Source: Kribbella jiaozuonensis (lineage in GTDB: Bacteria; Actinomycetota; Actinomycetes; Propionibacteriales; Kribbellaceae). Taken from it: a stretch of 64,000 nucleotides of DNA. A model generated the notes under the pieces. It was not told the DNA's origin, made no database searches, and saw nothing but the letters and a program-made list of their open reading frames with translations. The DNA is taken from positions 924,489 to 988,488 of the forward strand of contig NZ_SZPZ01000003.1 in assembly GCF_005233875.1 (NCBI RefSeq). Direction: 5' to 3'. Made by a program: the position numbers and the translations under genes. The stretch's first letter is position 1. Each line of letters opens with the position of its first letter. This document shows, one piece after another, positions 40,726 through 49,570 of this stretch.

Positions 40726-42518
40726 GCGCTTATCTTCGACCCCGGGCGGGCGATCCGGCAGCGGTCGGTGTGCCGTCCGCTGTGGACGTCACGGTCGACG
40801 GGCATCCGGTGACGGCTCATGCGGGTCAGACGGTGGCCGCCGTACTGCTGGCGAACGGTCGCGATACGTGGCGGACGACTCGCGTCCACAGTCGTCCTCG
40901 CGGGACCTTCTGCGGTATCGGGGCGTGTCAGGACTGTCTGGTGACGGTCAACGGTCTTGCCGATGTGCGGGCGTGCCAACGGACGATTGCGACCGGCGAC
41001 GCGATCACCACGCAGGACGGCGCGGTCCTGCCCGCTACGTCGGCTGGTGTGCAGCCGCCGATGTCCGAGACTGTTGTGCATTCGGCGATGTCCGCCGAGG
41101 TTGTGGTTGTAGGTGCTGGGCCGGCGGGGGTTGCGGCCGCGGTTGCTGCTGCTGATGCCGGCGCCGAGGTGCTGCTGGTCGACAACGGACGGGGGATTGG
41201 CGGGCAGTACAACCGGCAATTGCCTGCAGAGTTCGCGGCGCGGCGGCCGGATCGCATTCAGCATGAGTGGAAGGCGTTTGCGGCCCAGCGGGAGGTGCTC
41301 GGTGGGCACCCGCGGATCACTTACTTGCCGGAGACTTCGATCTGGGCGATCGAGGACCGCGTCGATGAGCGCCAGAAGCTGCCAGTGGCTCGGCTCTGGG
41401 CGCAACGAGGTCCGGCGGATGCTGCTGGGCGACAGCCGTTCCCGATCGATGCGAAGGCTGTGGTGCTGGCGACCGGTGCGTACGATCGCGTGCTTCCCTT
41501 CCCTGGTTGGGATCTGCCGGGGGTGTACACCGCCGGCGCGGCCCAGGCGCTGGCCAAGGGACAAAGGATCGCGATCGGGAAGCGTGTGCTCGTCGCGGGC
41601 ACTGGGCCGTTCCTGCTTCCGGTAGCCGAATCCCTCCTCGGCGTCGGCGCGGACGTGGTTGCGCTACTCGAAGCCAACTCGCTCACCACGGTCCGCAAGG
41701 GCTGGGCCACCGACCCATTGGTTGCCCCAAGCAAGCTTCGGGAGGCTGTCGGGTACGGCGCGCTGCTCGCCCGGCATCGAGTGCCGCTCCGTCACGGCTG
41801 GACCGTGATCGCTGCCCACGGGACGTGTCACGTCGAAGCCGTCACGATCGCGCGTCTCGACTCCACCTGGCGCCCGGTGCCTGGCAGCGAACGCCGTGTC
41901 GAGGTCGACGCCGTCTGCGTAGGCTTCGGCTTCACCGCCAACCTGGAGCTGGCAGTCGCGGCCCGCTGCAACCTCACCACCGGCCCCGACGGCGGCCCAG
42001 CCGTCGCCGTAGACGACCGCCAGCAAACCACCACCCCCGGCATCTACGCCGCCGGCGAACTAACCGGCATCGGCGGCGCCGCCCTATCCACAGCCGAAGG
42101 CACCTTGGCCGGAACAGCCGCAGCCCAACACGCCCTCTCTTCAGGTGATTCAGCAGATGCTCCTTCGGACCGTGCTGCGGTTGTTCGGGGGCGGCGGTTT
42201 GCGGCGGCTTTGGCTAAGGCGTATCCCGTGCGGGATGGGTGGAAGAGCTGGAGTGATGCGGACACCATCGTCTGCCGGTGTGAGGAAGTTACGCGGGGAG
42301 AGCTCGAGACCGTCGCGGGGGAGCGTGGTCTTGATGACAGCCGGGCAATGAGGCTCAGCAGTCGCGCGGGGTTGGGGATGTGTCAGGGGCGGGTGTGTTC
42401 GCGCACCGTCGCCGCATTGCTGGCCGCGCCCGGCGACGTACCGAAAGCAAGCATGAAACGACCGATCGCCGTACCAGTGAGGCTGCGCGATCTTGCCCAA
42501 GCTGAGGAGACAACATGA
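40722..42518 (+). CDS. Fused 2Fe-2S / FAD-NAD oxidoreductase subunit (HcnA-HcnB-like)
   Basis: A 598-residue fusion. Residues 10-100 form a 2Fe-2S ferredoxin-like domain (FCGIGACQDCLVTV ... RACQR), as in HcnA-type small subunits. Residues 125-450 form a pyridine-nucleotide-disulfide oxidoreductase domain (VVVVGAGPAGVAAAVAAADA, VLATGAYDRVLPFPGWDLPG). The C-terminus is a BFD-like 2Fe-2S domain (IVCRCEEVTRGELE, GMCQGRVCSRTV). It probably completes the D-hydroxyproline dehydrogenase complex with the upstream flavoprotein. In several described systems these are separate alpha and gamma subunits. Starts and ends with ATGA overlaps. Confidence 0.85.
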   Translation: MSAYLRPRAGDPAAVGVPSAVDVTVDGHPVTAHAGQTVAAVLLANGRDTWRTTRVHSRPRGTFCGIGACQDCLVTVNGLADVRACQRTIATGDAITTQDGAVLPATSAGVQPPMSETVVHSAMSAEVVVVGAGPAGVAAAVAAADAGAEVLLVDNGRGIGGQYNRQLPAEFAARRPDRIQHEWKAFAAQREVLGGHPRITYLPETSIWAIEDRVDERQKLPVARLWAQRGPADAAGRQPFPIDAKAVVLATGAYDRVLPFPGWDLPGVYTAGAAQALAKGQRIAIGKRVLVAGTGPFLLPVAESLLGVGADVVALLEANSLTTVRKGWATDPLVAPSKLREAVGYGALLARHRVPLRHGWTVIAAHGTCHVEAVTIARLDSTWRPVPGSERRVEVDAVCVGFGFTANLELAVAARCNLTTGPDGGPAVAVDDRQQTTTPGIYAAGELTGIGGAALSTAEGTLAGTAAAQHALSSGDSADAPSDRAAVVRGRRFAAALAKAYPVRDGWKSWSDADTIVCRCEEVTRGELETVAGERGLDDSRAMRLSSRAGLGMCQGRVCSRTVAALLAAPGDVPKASMKRPIAVPVRLRDLAQAEETT

Positions 42519-43417
42519 GCGAGAAACTGGACGGCGTGATCGTTGCGACCGCATTGCCGTACGCCGAGGACGCGTCGGCGCCGGCGGGATTGCGGCCGGA
42601 CCTGGACAAGTACGCCGAGCACTGCCGCTGGCTGGTGGACAACGGCTGCCGCGGCGTCGGGCCGAACGGGTCCCTCGGTGAGTATTCGTCGCTGACCGAC
42701 GACGAGCGCCGCGCTGTGGCGAAGACGGCGATCGAGGCGGTCGGTGACGACGGCATCGTGGTCGTCGGCGTACACGGCGTCGGCTCCCACCAGGCACGCG
42801 CATGGGCTGAGAAGGCCGCCGAGGACGGTGCGGACGGCGTACTGTGCCTGCCGCCGACCATGTACCGCGCGAACCGTGGCGAGGTGATCAACCACTTCAC
42901 CGAGGTCGCGAAGGCCGGCCTGCCGGTGATGGTCTACAACAACCCGCTCGACACCAAGGTCGACCTGACCCCGGATCTGCTCGCCGAGATCGCCGGCATC
43001 GAGAACATCGTCGCGGTGAAGGAGTTCTCCGGTGACGTCCGCCGGGTCCTGGAGATCGGCGAGCTCGCGCCGGACCTGGCCGTGATCGCGGGCGCCGACG
43101 ACCTGACCCTCGAGGCGCTGCTGATGGGTGCGACCGGCTGGTTCGCCGGCTTCCCGAACGTGTTTCCGAAGGAGTCGGTCCGTTTGTACGACTTGGCCCT
43201 GGAGGGCAAGCTGGAAGAGGCCCGCGCGCTGTACGAGCCGCTGGTCGCCGCGTTCCGCTGGGACTCGCGGCCCGAGTTCGTCCAGGCGATCAAGTACGGC
43301 ATGGACTACGTCGGTCGGTACGGCGGACCGTGCCGGCCGCCGCGCGGACCGCTCGTCCCCGAGCACGTTGCGCAACTGGAGCAGGACATGAAGAAAGCCG
43401 TGGAATCCCTGCGATGA
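42515..43417 (+). CDS. DapA-family lyase, probable 1-pyrroline-4-hydroxy-2-carboxylate deaminase
   Basis: A 300-residue class I aldolase-fold protein of the dihydrodipicolinate synthase family: VGPNGSLGEYSSLTDDER substrate loop, Tyr141 in MVYNNP and Schiff-base Lys169 in VAVKEF. In hydroxyproline operons this family member converts the product of D-hydroxyproline dehydrogenase into 2-oxoglutarate semialdehyde. That assignment rests on context; sequence alone fits other family members. Overlaps both neighbours by ATGA. Confidence 0.83.
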   Translation: MSEKLDGVIVATALPYAEDASAPAGLRPDLDKYAEHCRWLVDNGCRGVGPNGSLGEYSSLTDDERRAVAKTAIEAVGDDGIVVVGVHGVGSHQARAWAEKAAEDGADGVLCLPPTMYRANRGEVINHFTEVAKAGLPVMVYNNPLDTKVDLTPDLLAEIAGIENIVAVKEFSGDVRRVLEIGELAPDLAVIAGADDLTLEALLMGATGWFAGFPNVFPKESVRLYDLALEGKLEEARALYEPLVAAFRWDSRPEFVQAIKYGMDYVGRYGGPCRPPRGPLVPEHVAQLEQDMKKAVESLR

Positions 43418-44415
43418 GATCCGTCCGGACGATCAGCGCGATCGATTCGCACACCGAGGGCATGCCGACCCGCGTCGTCACCGGCGGGGTCGGCGTCGTC
43501 CCGGGTGCGACGATGGCCGAGAAGCGCGAGTACTTCATCAAGCACCTGGACGACCTGCGGTTGTTCCTGATGAACGAACCGCGCGGTCACGCCGCGATGA
43601 GCGGAGCGATCCTGCAGCCGCCGACGCGTTCCGATGCGGACTGGGGCGTGCTGTACATCGAGGTCTCCGGCCTGCTGCCGATGTGCGGCCACGGCACGAT
43701 CGGTGTCGCGACCGTGCTGGTCGAGTCCGGCATGGTCGAGGTGACCGAGCCGGTCACGCAGGTCCGCCTGGACACCCCTGCCGGCCTCGTCGTCGTAGAC
43801 GTTGCTGTGAGCAACGGTCGCGCGGAGCACGTGACGCTGCGGAACGTCCCGTCGTACTCGCACGCCTTGGACGCTTCGGTCGACGTGCCCGGGCTGGGCA
43901 AGGTCACCTACGACCTGGCGTACGGCGGGAACTTCTACGCGATCCTGCCGCTCGAGCAGCTCGGGATCCCGTTCGACCGCGCCGAGAAGGACCGCATCCT
44001 GAAGGCCGGTCTGGACATCATGGACGCGATCAACGCCACGGACCGACCGGTCCATCCGCTCGACCCGGGGATCAACGGCTGCAAGCACGTCCAGTTCACC
44101 GCACCGGGCGAAGACGGCGCGCACTCCCGGAACGCGATGGCGATCCACCCCGGCTGGTTCGACCGCTCACCCTGCGGCACCGGTACGTCGGCCCGCATGG
44201 CCCAGCTCCACGCCCGCGGCGAGCTCCCGCTCAACACCGACTTCGTCAACGAGTCCTTCATCGGCACCCGCTTCACAGGCCGCCTGATCGAGGAAACCAC
44301 CGTCGGCCCGCACCCCGCCGTCGTCCCCACCGTCACCGGCCGAGCCTGGATCACCGGCACCGCCAACTACCTACTGGACCCCGACGACCCGTTCCCGACC
44401 GGCTTCGTGCTCTAG
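43414..44415 (+). CDS. Proline racemase family, probable 4-hydroxyproline 2-epimerase
   Basis: A 333-residue cofactor-independent epimerase with the catalytic Cys pair: Cys91 in PMCGHGTIG and Cys254 in RSPCGTGTSA. Having two Cys excludes the Thr-containing trans-3-hydroxyproline dehydratases. In this operon the substrate is most likely trans-4-hydroxy-L-proline, giving the D-cis isomer for the dehydrogenase. Last gene of the four-gene ATGA-linked operon. The pathway's 2-oxoglutarate-semialdehyde dehydrogenase is not in the window. Its 3' end overlaps the convergent GH32 gene by 4 bp. Confidence 0.88.
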   Translation: MRSVRTISAIDSHTEGMPTRVVTGGVGVVPGATMAEKREYFIKHLDDLRLFLMNEPRGHAAMSGAILQPPTRSDADWGVLYIEVSGLLPMCGHGTIGVATVLVESGMVEVTEPVTQVRLDTPAGLVVVDVAVSNGRAEHVTLRNVPSYSHALDASVDVPGLGKVTYDLAYGGNFYAILPLEQLGIPFDRAEKDRILKAGLDIMDAINATDRPVHPLDPGINGCKHVQFTAPGEDGAHSRNAMAIHPGWFDRSPCGTGTSARMAQLHARGELPLNTDFVNESFIGTRFTGRLIEETTVGPHPAVVPTVTGRAWITGTANYLLDPDDPFPTGFVL

Positions 44416-46088
44416 ACCCAGATTGAGGCGAGCTCGACGACTTCGAGCTCGCCGAGGGTGCAGTCGGCTTCGGACGGGGTGAGCGTCAGCTCGTAGTGAC
44501 CCGGCTGCACGCAGGCGGTCAACGACGCCTCGCCGTCGTTCGCGAACACCTCGATCGATGTCGTGTCGACGAGGATGTCGAGCTTGCGAACCGCGGTGAT
44601 CGTCGGCTGCTCGGCATCGAGTACGGCGATGCCGCCCGAGGTCACCGTGACCCGCGTACCGCAGATGTCCAGCGCCAGCTCGCCGTCCGGCGCGAGGGCG
44701 ACGTCGCAGGTGATCCGAAGCAACGGCCACGCCGTCCCGATCCGCCACGGGCTGCTCCAGGGCGCCCCGGTGTCCGTCCGCGAGCGGACCGAGCCCGACG
44801 ATGCGATCGAGGCGGTGTCTGCCGGGGAGAGGGTTCGGGCGGGCCAGGTGTGTCGGCTTCGCGCCAGGCTCTCGAGCTCGGGCACCGGCGTGCGGTACAT
44901 CCGCAGGCCGTCGGCCGTGCGGTGCAACGAGAGGTCGCAGGGGATGCTCACCTGTTGGTTGAACGGCATGTTCGGGTAGCGGCCGCCGCGCATCCACGCG
45001 ACCTGAACCCGGCGAGGACCGGCCGCCCAGCTCTGGGTTGCGTAGAAATGCGGCCCGCCATCTACCTGCAACTGTGCGGTCTCCTCGACGAAGGTCCGTC
45101 CGTCGAAACTCCCGATCGAATACCGGCCGTCCCCACGCACGAGGACCCATCGCGACTCGTCCGAGCCGGCCACCCCGAGCTCGAAGAAGTCCGGGCACTC
45201 GAAGCTGTCCGAGATCGAGCTGTCCAGCGACTCCCAGTGCAGCAGGTCGTCGGAGCGCAGCAGCTGATAGCGGTCGTCGCCGTACAGCACCATCACCCAC
45301 TGCGCGCGCCGGTGATCGCGGAACACCATCGGATCACGCTCGGGCAGGTCCATGATCGGGTTGCCGACGTAGTGCGTCCAGGTCCGTCCGCGATCCAGGC
45401 TGTACGAGACGCATTGCGACCGGTTGTCGTTGCGCGACCAGAAGGCGACCATCGCCGGCCCCGCGCCCGGCTCGGCGAGGCCCGAGGTGTTGTCGACGTC
45501 GATCACACAGCTGCCCGACTGCACGCCGGTGTCGAGAGACTCCTCGAAGAACGCCGGTGCAAGCTCAGTCCAGTGCACCAGATCGTTGCTGACGGCATGG
45601 ATCCAGCACTTGTTCCAGCGCTGGGCGAACAGGTGGTACTCGCCGTCGTAGAAGACCAGCCCGTTGAGGTCGTTGAGCCAGCCCTCCTCACGCTCGACCG
45701 GGTTCAGCCGCTGCATCGCCCATTGCCGGGCGGTGAAGTGGAGCTGCGGGCGGAGCGCTTCGGCGTACAGCGGTGGCATCACCGGCACGACGACGGAGCG
45801 TGTCGAGCTCAGGACGATGTCGCTCACGCGGAGGTTGCCGTCCGGTTCGTCTACGATTTCCAGCTGCGCTTCCTTGCCGAGCCAGTCGGTCAGGTCGAAG
45901 GATGCCGGGTGCAACAGCTCGGTGCCGCGGCCGGTCTCGCTGCGGACGATCCGGCCGTTCACGATCACGTTCAAGCAGGTCTTGTACTCGTAGTCACCGC
46001 CGCTGATCCGGAAATTCAGGTACGGGCGCGAGACGACGAACGGCACGGTGAAGTCGCCGATGACGACATCGGCGGAGAGGTCGGTCAC
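44412..46088 (-). CDS. Glycoside hydrolase family 32-like protein
   Basis: A 558-residue GH32-type enzyme (sucrose, fructan or levan hydrolysis). Catalytic motifs are WLNDLNG (nucleophile Asp; the family is usually WMNDPNG), ERDPMVF (transition-state Asp) and FECPDFF (acid/base Glu). A roughly 110-residue N-terminal domain precedes the five-bladed propeller and a C-terminal beta-sandwich follows. There is no signal peptide, so it is probably cytoplasmic. The GTG at 46088 with GAGGAC upstream is preferred over the longer open frame, which is low-complexity and antisense-like. It starts 7 nt after the zinc-finger gene. Confidence 0.8.
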   Translation of the reverse strand: MTDLSADVVIGDFTVPFVVSRPYLNFRISGGDYEYKTCLNVIVNGRIVRSETGRGTELLHPASFDLTDWLGKEAQLEIVDEPDGNLRVSDIVLSSTRSVVVPVMPPLYAEALRPQLHFTARQWAMQRLNPVEREEGWLNDLNGLVFYDGEYHLFAQRWNKCWIHAVSNDLVHWTELAPAFFEESLDTGVQSGSCVIDVDNTSGLAEPGAGPAMVAFWSRNDNRSQCVSYSLDRGRTWTHYVGNPIMDLPERDPMVFRDHRRAQWVMVLYGDDRYQLLRSDDLLHWESLDSSISDSFECPDFFELGVAGSDESRWVLVRGDGRYSIGSFDGRTFVEETAQLQVDGGPHFYATQSWAAGPRRVQVAWMRGGRYPNMPFNQQVSIPCDLSLHRTADGLRMYRTPVPELESLARSRHTWPARTLSPADTASIASSGSVRSRTDTGAPWSSPWRIGTAWPLLRITCDVALAPDGELALDICGTRVTVTSGGIAVLDAEQPTITAVRKLDILVDTTSIEVFANDGEASLTACVQPGHYELTLTPSEADCTLGELEVVELASIWV

Positions 46089-46095
46089 GGCGTCC

Positions 46096-46449
46096 TCAGC
46101 GGTGGAGCTTGCCCTGCCAACCGGTGGGGACATTGCCGCCGGGGACCGGTTGGGTCTCGGGGTGGGCGGCCGGCGGGGCCAGCTCGGGGCCGTTGTAGTA
46201 CTCGGACTCGCCGTAGTGCCAGAACCAGTCCTCGCCCGGCTCGAAGCTGCGGACGATCTGATGACCGCTCTCGGCCGCGTGGCGGGAGGCGTGCTGCTCG
46301 GGGGAGGAGTCGCAGCAGCCGATGTGGCCGCACTGCGCGCAGCGGCGGAGGTGGAACCACCAGCCGTCGGCGGCCAGGCACTCGACACAGCCGGTGCCGC
46401 TCGGAGGGACAGAACTGTCGATGCCCGGGACCGCGGAACTCTCCGTCAT
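46096..46449 (-). CDS. UBP-type zinc-finger protein
   Basis: A 117-residue protein with a ZnF-UBP domain (about 20-80): CVECLAADGWWFHLRRCAQC, GHIGCCDSSPEQHASRH, SGHQIVRSFEPGEDWFWHY. In eukaryotes the fold binds free ubiquitin C-termini; bacterial single-domain versions are common in actinobacteria and their partner is unknown. The start is uncertain between 46449 and an ATG 9 nt upstream; no ribosome-binding site is clear. It abuts the GH32 gene, probably by chance or as a loose operon. Confidence 0.85.
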   Translation of the reverse strand: MTESSAVPGIDSSVPPSGTGCVECLAADGWWFHLRRCAQCGHIGCCDSSPEQHASRHAAESGHQIVRSFEPGEDWFWHYGESEYYNGPELAPPAAHPETQPVPGGNVPTGWQGKLHR

Positions 46450-46493
46450 ACCGCACATCTTTGCCGCTCCCCGCCGCCCTCACAAGCAAGGCC

Positions 46494-47126
46494 CTACTCG
46501 GGCCACGCAGAGTTCTTGATGACGTCGACGAAGTCGGTGTGGTGGAAGCCGGGCAGGAAGTGTTCGAGAACGTCGGACTTGACGTTGCCGAACGTCGTCG
46601 CGGGCCGGTCCTGGATTCCCTCCGTGAACGCCTCGAGGATCCGGTTCTTGAAGTCCGGACGCGGGTGGGCGGCGGTGACGGCGGCGCGCTGCTCGTCGGT
46701 GATGGTGTCGTACCCGATGCCGAGTACGTCGAGTTCGACACCGCGGGTGACGAGCGCGACCTCCGCGGGCAGGTGCAGCGGGATCTCCGGCGTGGTGTGT
46801 AGCGCGATCGCGGTCCAGACCAGGTCGGCGCTCTCGCCGATGATGCCGTGCTGCTGGAGGAAACGCCTGGCCTCGTCGGCGCCGTCGATCTCGAAGCGCT
46901 GATCGATACGGCGGTACCGCTCGGTCAGACCGAGGTCGTGGAACATCGCGCCGACGTACAGCAGCTCGGCGTCGTACTCGAGGTCCTGGCCGCGGAGAGC
47001 GCCGAACAGGAAGACCCGGCGCGAGTGGTCGAACAGCAGCGGCGACGCCACGTCGCGGACGAGCTCGGTGGCCTCGCGGGCCAGGGCGCTGTCGGGGATC
47101 CGGATCCCGGCGATGGTTTCGATCAT
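46494..47126 (-). CDS. HD domain-containing phosphohydrolase
   Basis: A 210-residue HD-superfamily protein: first His in LLFDHSRRVFLFG, metal pair in GAMFHDLGLTERY, and downstream LVWTAIALHTTPEIPLHL. This matches the actinobacterial group related to cyanamide hydratase-like HD proteins. Expected to hydrolyse a phosphate ester or a small nitrile or amide; substrate unknown. Divergent from the GlxA-type regulator with a 35-bp gap, so that regulator may control it. Confidence 0.85.
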   Translation of the reverse strand: MIETIAGIRIPDSALAREATELVRDVASPLLFDHSRRVFLFGALRGQDLEYDAELLYVGAMFHDLGLTERYRRIDQRFEIDGADEARRFLQQHGIIGESADLVWTAIALHTTPEIPLHLPAEVALVTRGVELDVLGIGYDTITDEQRAAVTAAHPRPDFKNRILEAFTEGIQDRPATTFGNVKSDVLEHFLPGFHHTDFVDVIKNSAWPE

Positions 47127-47161
47127 GACTACAGGTTCGGGGTGCGGGTTACGCTGATGCC

Positions 47162-48142
47162 ATGTCCAATTCGCCGCATCAACCACAGATTCGGACACAC
47201 CGGGTCGCGTTCGTGGTGTACGACGGCGTCACGCTCCTCGACGTGAGCGGCCCACTGGAGGTATTGCATCAAGCGAACCGGGCTCAGGACCGCCGCCGAT
47301 ACGACACGGTGCTGGTGTCCGCGTCGAACGGGCAGGTGACCACGGCGTCGGGCGTCGTGCTCGCGGGGCTGGCCGCGGCTGCGGAGGTCGGGGCGGTCGA
47401 CACGGTGGTGGTGGCTGGCGCCGATCACCTGGTCGAGGGCGTGCCGACAGAGGTTGCCGACCTGACGCGGATGCTTGCGGACAGGGCTGACCGGGTGGCG
47501 TCGGTCTGCAGTGGCGCGTTCGTGCTCGCGGGACTCGGCCTGCTCGACGGGCGGCGCGCGACGACCCATTGGCGGCACGCGGCACCGATGGCGCGGCAGT
47601 ACCCGAACGTCAAGGTCGAGCCCGATGCGCTGCACATCACCGACGGGCGCTACGTGACCTCGGCCGGCATCAGCGCCGGTATCGACCTCGCGCTCGCACT
47701 CGTCGAGGCTGACCACGGCGCCGACGTCGCGCGGACAGTTGCCCGGGAGCTGGTGGTCTTCATGCAACGCCCGGGCGGGCAGTCCCAGTTCTCGACCGCC
47801 TTGGACACGCCGCCGGCACGCAGCGATCCCCTCCGGGCTGTGACCGAAGCCGTCGCGGCCGATCCCGCGGGCGACCACACCCTGCCCAACCTGGCGGCGT
47901 CGGCGGCCGTTAGTCCCCGGCATCTGACCCGCCTGTTCCAGAGCGAGTTCCAGACCACGCCAAGCCGCTGGGTGGAGCGCGTCCGACTCGACCGCGCCCA
48001 GCAACTCCTGCTCGACGGCCACAGCATCACCAAAGCAGCCCGTCTCAGCGGCCTCGGCAGCGACGAGACCCTACGCCGAGCCTTCGCCAGACACCTCAGC
48101 ATCACGCCGACGGAGTACCTACGCCGCTTCCGTGCGACGTGA
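47162..48142 (+). CDS. GlxA family regulator (DJ-1/PfpI plus AraC)
   Basis: A 326-residue fusion: DJ-1/PfpI-like amidotransferase domain (about 12-185; VAFVVYDGVTLLDVSGPLEV, nucleophile elbow SVCSGAFVLAGLGLL with Cys) and AraC helix-turn-helix (about 215-320; HTLPNLAASAAVSPRHLTRLF, ITPTEYLRRF). TACGCT exactly 6 nt before the ATG and no ribosome-binding site indicate a leaderless mRNA. Likely target is the divergent HD gene. Its 3' end overlaps the convergent pxpC gene by 41 bp. Confidence 0.9.
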   Translation: MSNSPHQPQIRTHRVAFVVYDGVTLLDVSGPLEVLHQANRAQDRRRYDTVLVSASNGQVTTASGVVLAGLAAAAEVGAVDTVVVAGADHLVEGVPTEVADLTRMLADRADRVASVCSGAFVLAGLGLLDGRRATTHWRHAAPMARQYPNVKVEPDALHITDGRYVTSAGISAGIDLALALVEADHGADVARTVARELVVFMQRPGGQSQFSTALDTPPARSDPLRAVTEAVAADPAGDHTLPNLAASAAVSPRHLTRLFQSEFQTTPSRWVERVRLDRAQQLLLDGHSITKAARLSGLGSDETLRRAFARHLSITPTEYLRRFRAT

Positions 48143-48968
48143 ACCCCAGCTGCTGGCCCGGTCGTACCTGTGCACAGGCGTCCAGATCTGACTCGGCCAC
48201 GTACGCGATGACCGGGTAGCCGCCGGTGACTGGATGGTCGGCCAGGAAGATGACCGGCGTGCCGGACGGTGGGATCTGGATGGCGCCGCGGGCCATGCCT
48301 TCGCTGGAGAGTTCGCCGGTGCGGGCGCGTTCCAACGGAGAGCCGTCGAGGCGTACGCCGACGCGGTTGCTGTTGCTGCTGACCTGGTAGGTCTGGGAGA
48401 CCAGGGACTGCCAGCCCTCGTCGGTGAACCAGTCCCGGCGAGGTCCCGGGGTCACTCGGAGCGTGACCTTCCCGCCGGTCGGGTGTGCGACGGGAGCCAG
48501 GTCGACGCCGGGCATCGGTTCAGAGGAACGTCCGACCGGTAGCGTCTGGTCGGCCGTCAAGGGCGCAGGTCCTAGGACGGACAGGAGGTCGGTGGAGCGC
48601 GACCCGAGGACCGGCGGTACGTCGATCCCGCCGCGCACGGCGAGGTAGGTGCGCAGGCCGCTGGGCGGTGGGCCGAAGCGCAAGAGCTCACCGGCTCGCA
48701 GCACGGCGGGAGCGTTCAAAGGCACGCCAGCGCAAGGAGCTCCGGTGATGGCCACGACGAGGTCCGCATCCGCGAGCATCACCAGGCCGCCGAACGTCAC
48801 CTCGATGGCCGCCGCTCCGGCAGGATTGCCGACCAACCGATTGGCCAGCTCGTACGACGACCGGTCGCAAGCGCCCGACGCCGGTACGCCGAGTGCCGCC
48901 TGCCCGGCTCGTCCGCGGTCCTGGATTGTTGCCAACGGCCCCGGTTCGAGGACGGTCAGGCTGGTCAT
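48102..48968 (-). CDS. pxpC: 5-oxoprolinase subunit C
   Basis: A 288-residue KipA/biotin-dependent-carboxyltransferase-fold subunit of the ATP-dependent 5-oxoprolinase PxpABC, which opens pyroglutamate to glutamate. Recognisable segments are GPLATIQDRGRAGQAALGVP, AIEVTFGGL, YLAVRGGIDVPPVLGSRSTD, VSSNSNRVGVRLDG and EGMARGAIQIPPSGTPVIFL. Last gene of pxpA-pxpB-pxpC, overlapping pxpB by ATGA. Confidence 0.93.
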   Translation of the reverse strand: MTSLTVLEPGPLATIQDRGRAGQAALGVPASGACDRSSYELANRLVGNPAGAAAIEVTFGGLVMLADADLVVAITGAPCAGVPLNAPAVLRAGELLRFGPPPSGLRTYLAVRGGIDVPPVLGSRSTDLLSVLGPAPLTADQTLPVGRSSEPMPGVDLAPVAHPTGGKVTLRVTPGPRRDWFTDEGWQSLVSQTYQVSSNSNRVGVRLDGSPLERARTGELSSEGMARGAIQIPPSGTPVIFLADHPVTGGYPVIAYVAESDLDACAQVRPGQQLGFTSHGSGVGTPSA

Positions 48969-49570
48969 CCACGGCCCGCGTCGACGAACCGGACCCGACG
49001 GCCCGGATGGAACAGCGCGGCCGGGTCGCGCCTCTGGTCGAAGATCCGCACCGACGTCCGGCCGATCAACTGCCAGCCGCCCGGAGACTCGCGCGGGTAC
49101 ACACCGCTGAACTCACCTGCCAACGCAACCGCTCCGGCGGGGACCTTCGTCCGCGGCGATGACCGGCGAGGGATGTCCCAGCCGCCGGTCGAGGTCAGGT
49201 AGCCGAAGCCCGGGGCGAAGCCGCAGAAGGCGACCGTCCACTCGTCGGCGGTATGGCGGCCGATCACGTCGTCCGCCGTGCAGCCGAGGAGGTCGGCGAC
49301 GTCGCCCAGGTCTGCCCCGTCGTAGACGACCGGGATCTCGATGAGGTCGCCGGTTGTCCGGCTGTCCGGGGAGGGAGTTACGTCGCGCAGGGTCCGCGAC
49401 AACGTGGCGAGATCGCCGGTTGTGGTGACCAGCACGGTACGGGCCGCCGGGACGATGTCGACGACGTCCGCCGGTGCATCCGCGGTCAGCGCGGCGTAGT
49501 ACCCGAGCACTTGGTCGAGATCGTCGAGCTCGACCAGCAGCGCCCGGTCGCCCGCCGGGAGGATGCGCAT
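48965..49570 (-). CDS. pxpB: 5-oxoprolinase subunit B
   Basis: A 201-residue KipI/allophanate-hydrolase-subunit-1-like protein: MRILPAGDRALLVELDDLDQ, IEIPVVYDGADLGDVADLLG, FCGFAPGFGYLTS, GEFSGVYPRESPGGWQLIGR. Forms the ATPase half of 5-oxoprolinase with PxpC. Its start overlaps the pxpA stop by one base (TGATG), showing coupled translation. Confidence 0.93.
   Translation of the reverse strand: MRILPAGDRALLVELDDLDQVLGYYAALTADAPADVVDIVPAARTVLVTTTGDLATLSRTLRDVTPSPDSRTTGDLIEIPVVYDGADLGDVADLLGCTADDVIGRHTADEWTVAFCGFAPGFGYLTSTGGWDIPRRSSPRTKVPAGAVALAGEFSGVYPRESPGGWQLIGRTSVRIFDQRRDPAALFHPGRRVRFVDAGRG

Noticed and set aside
44496..46802. 768-codon plus-strand frame
   Set aside because: Mirror frame of the GH32, zinc-finger and HD genes, which show clear catalytic motifs.
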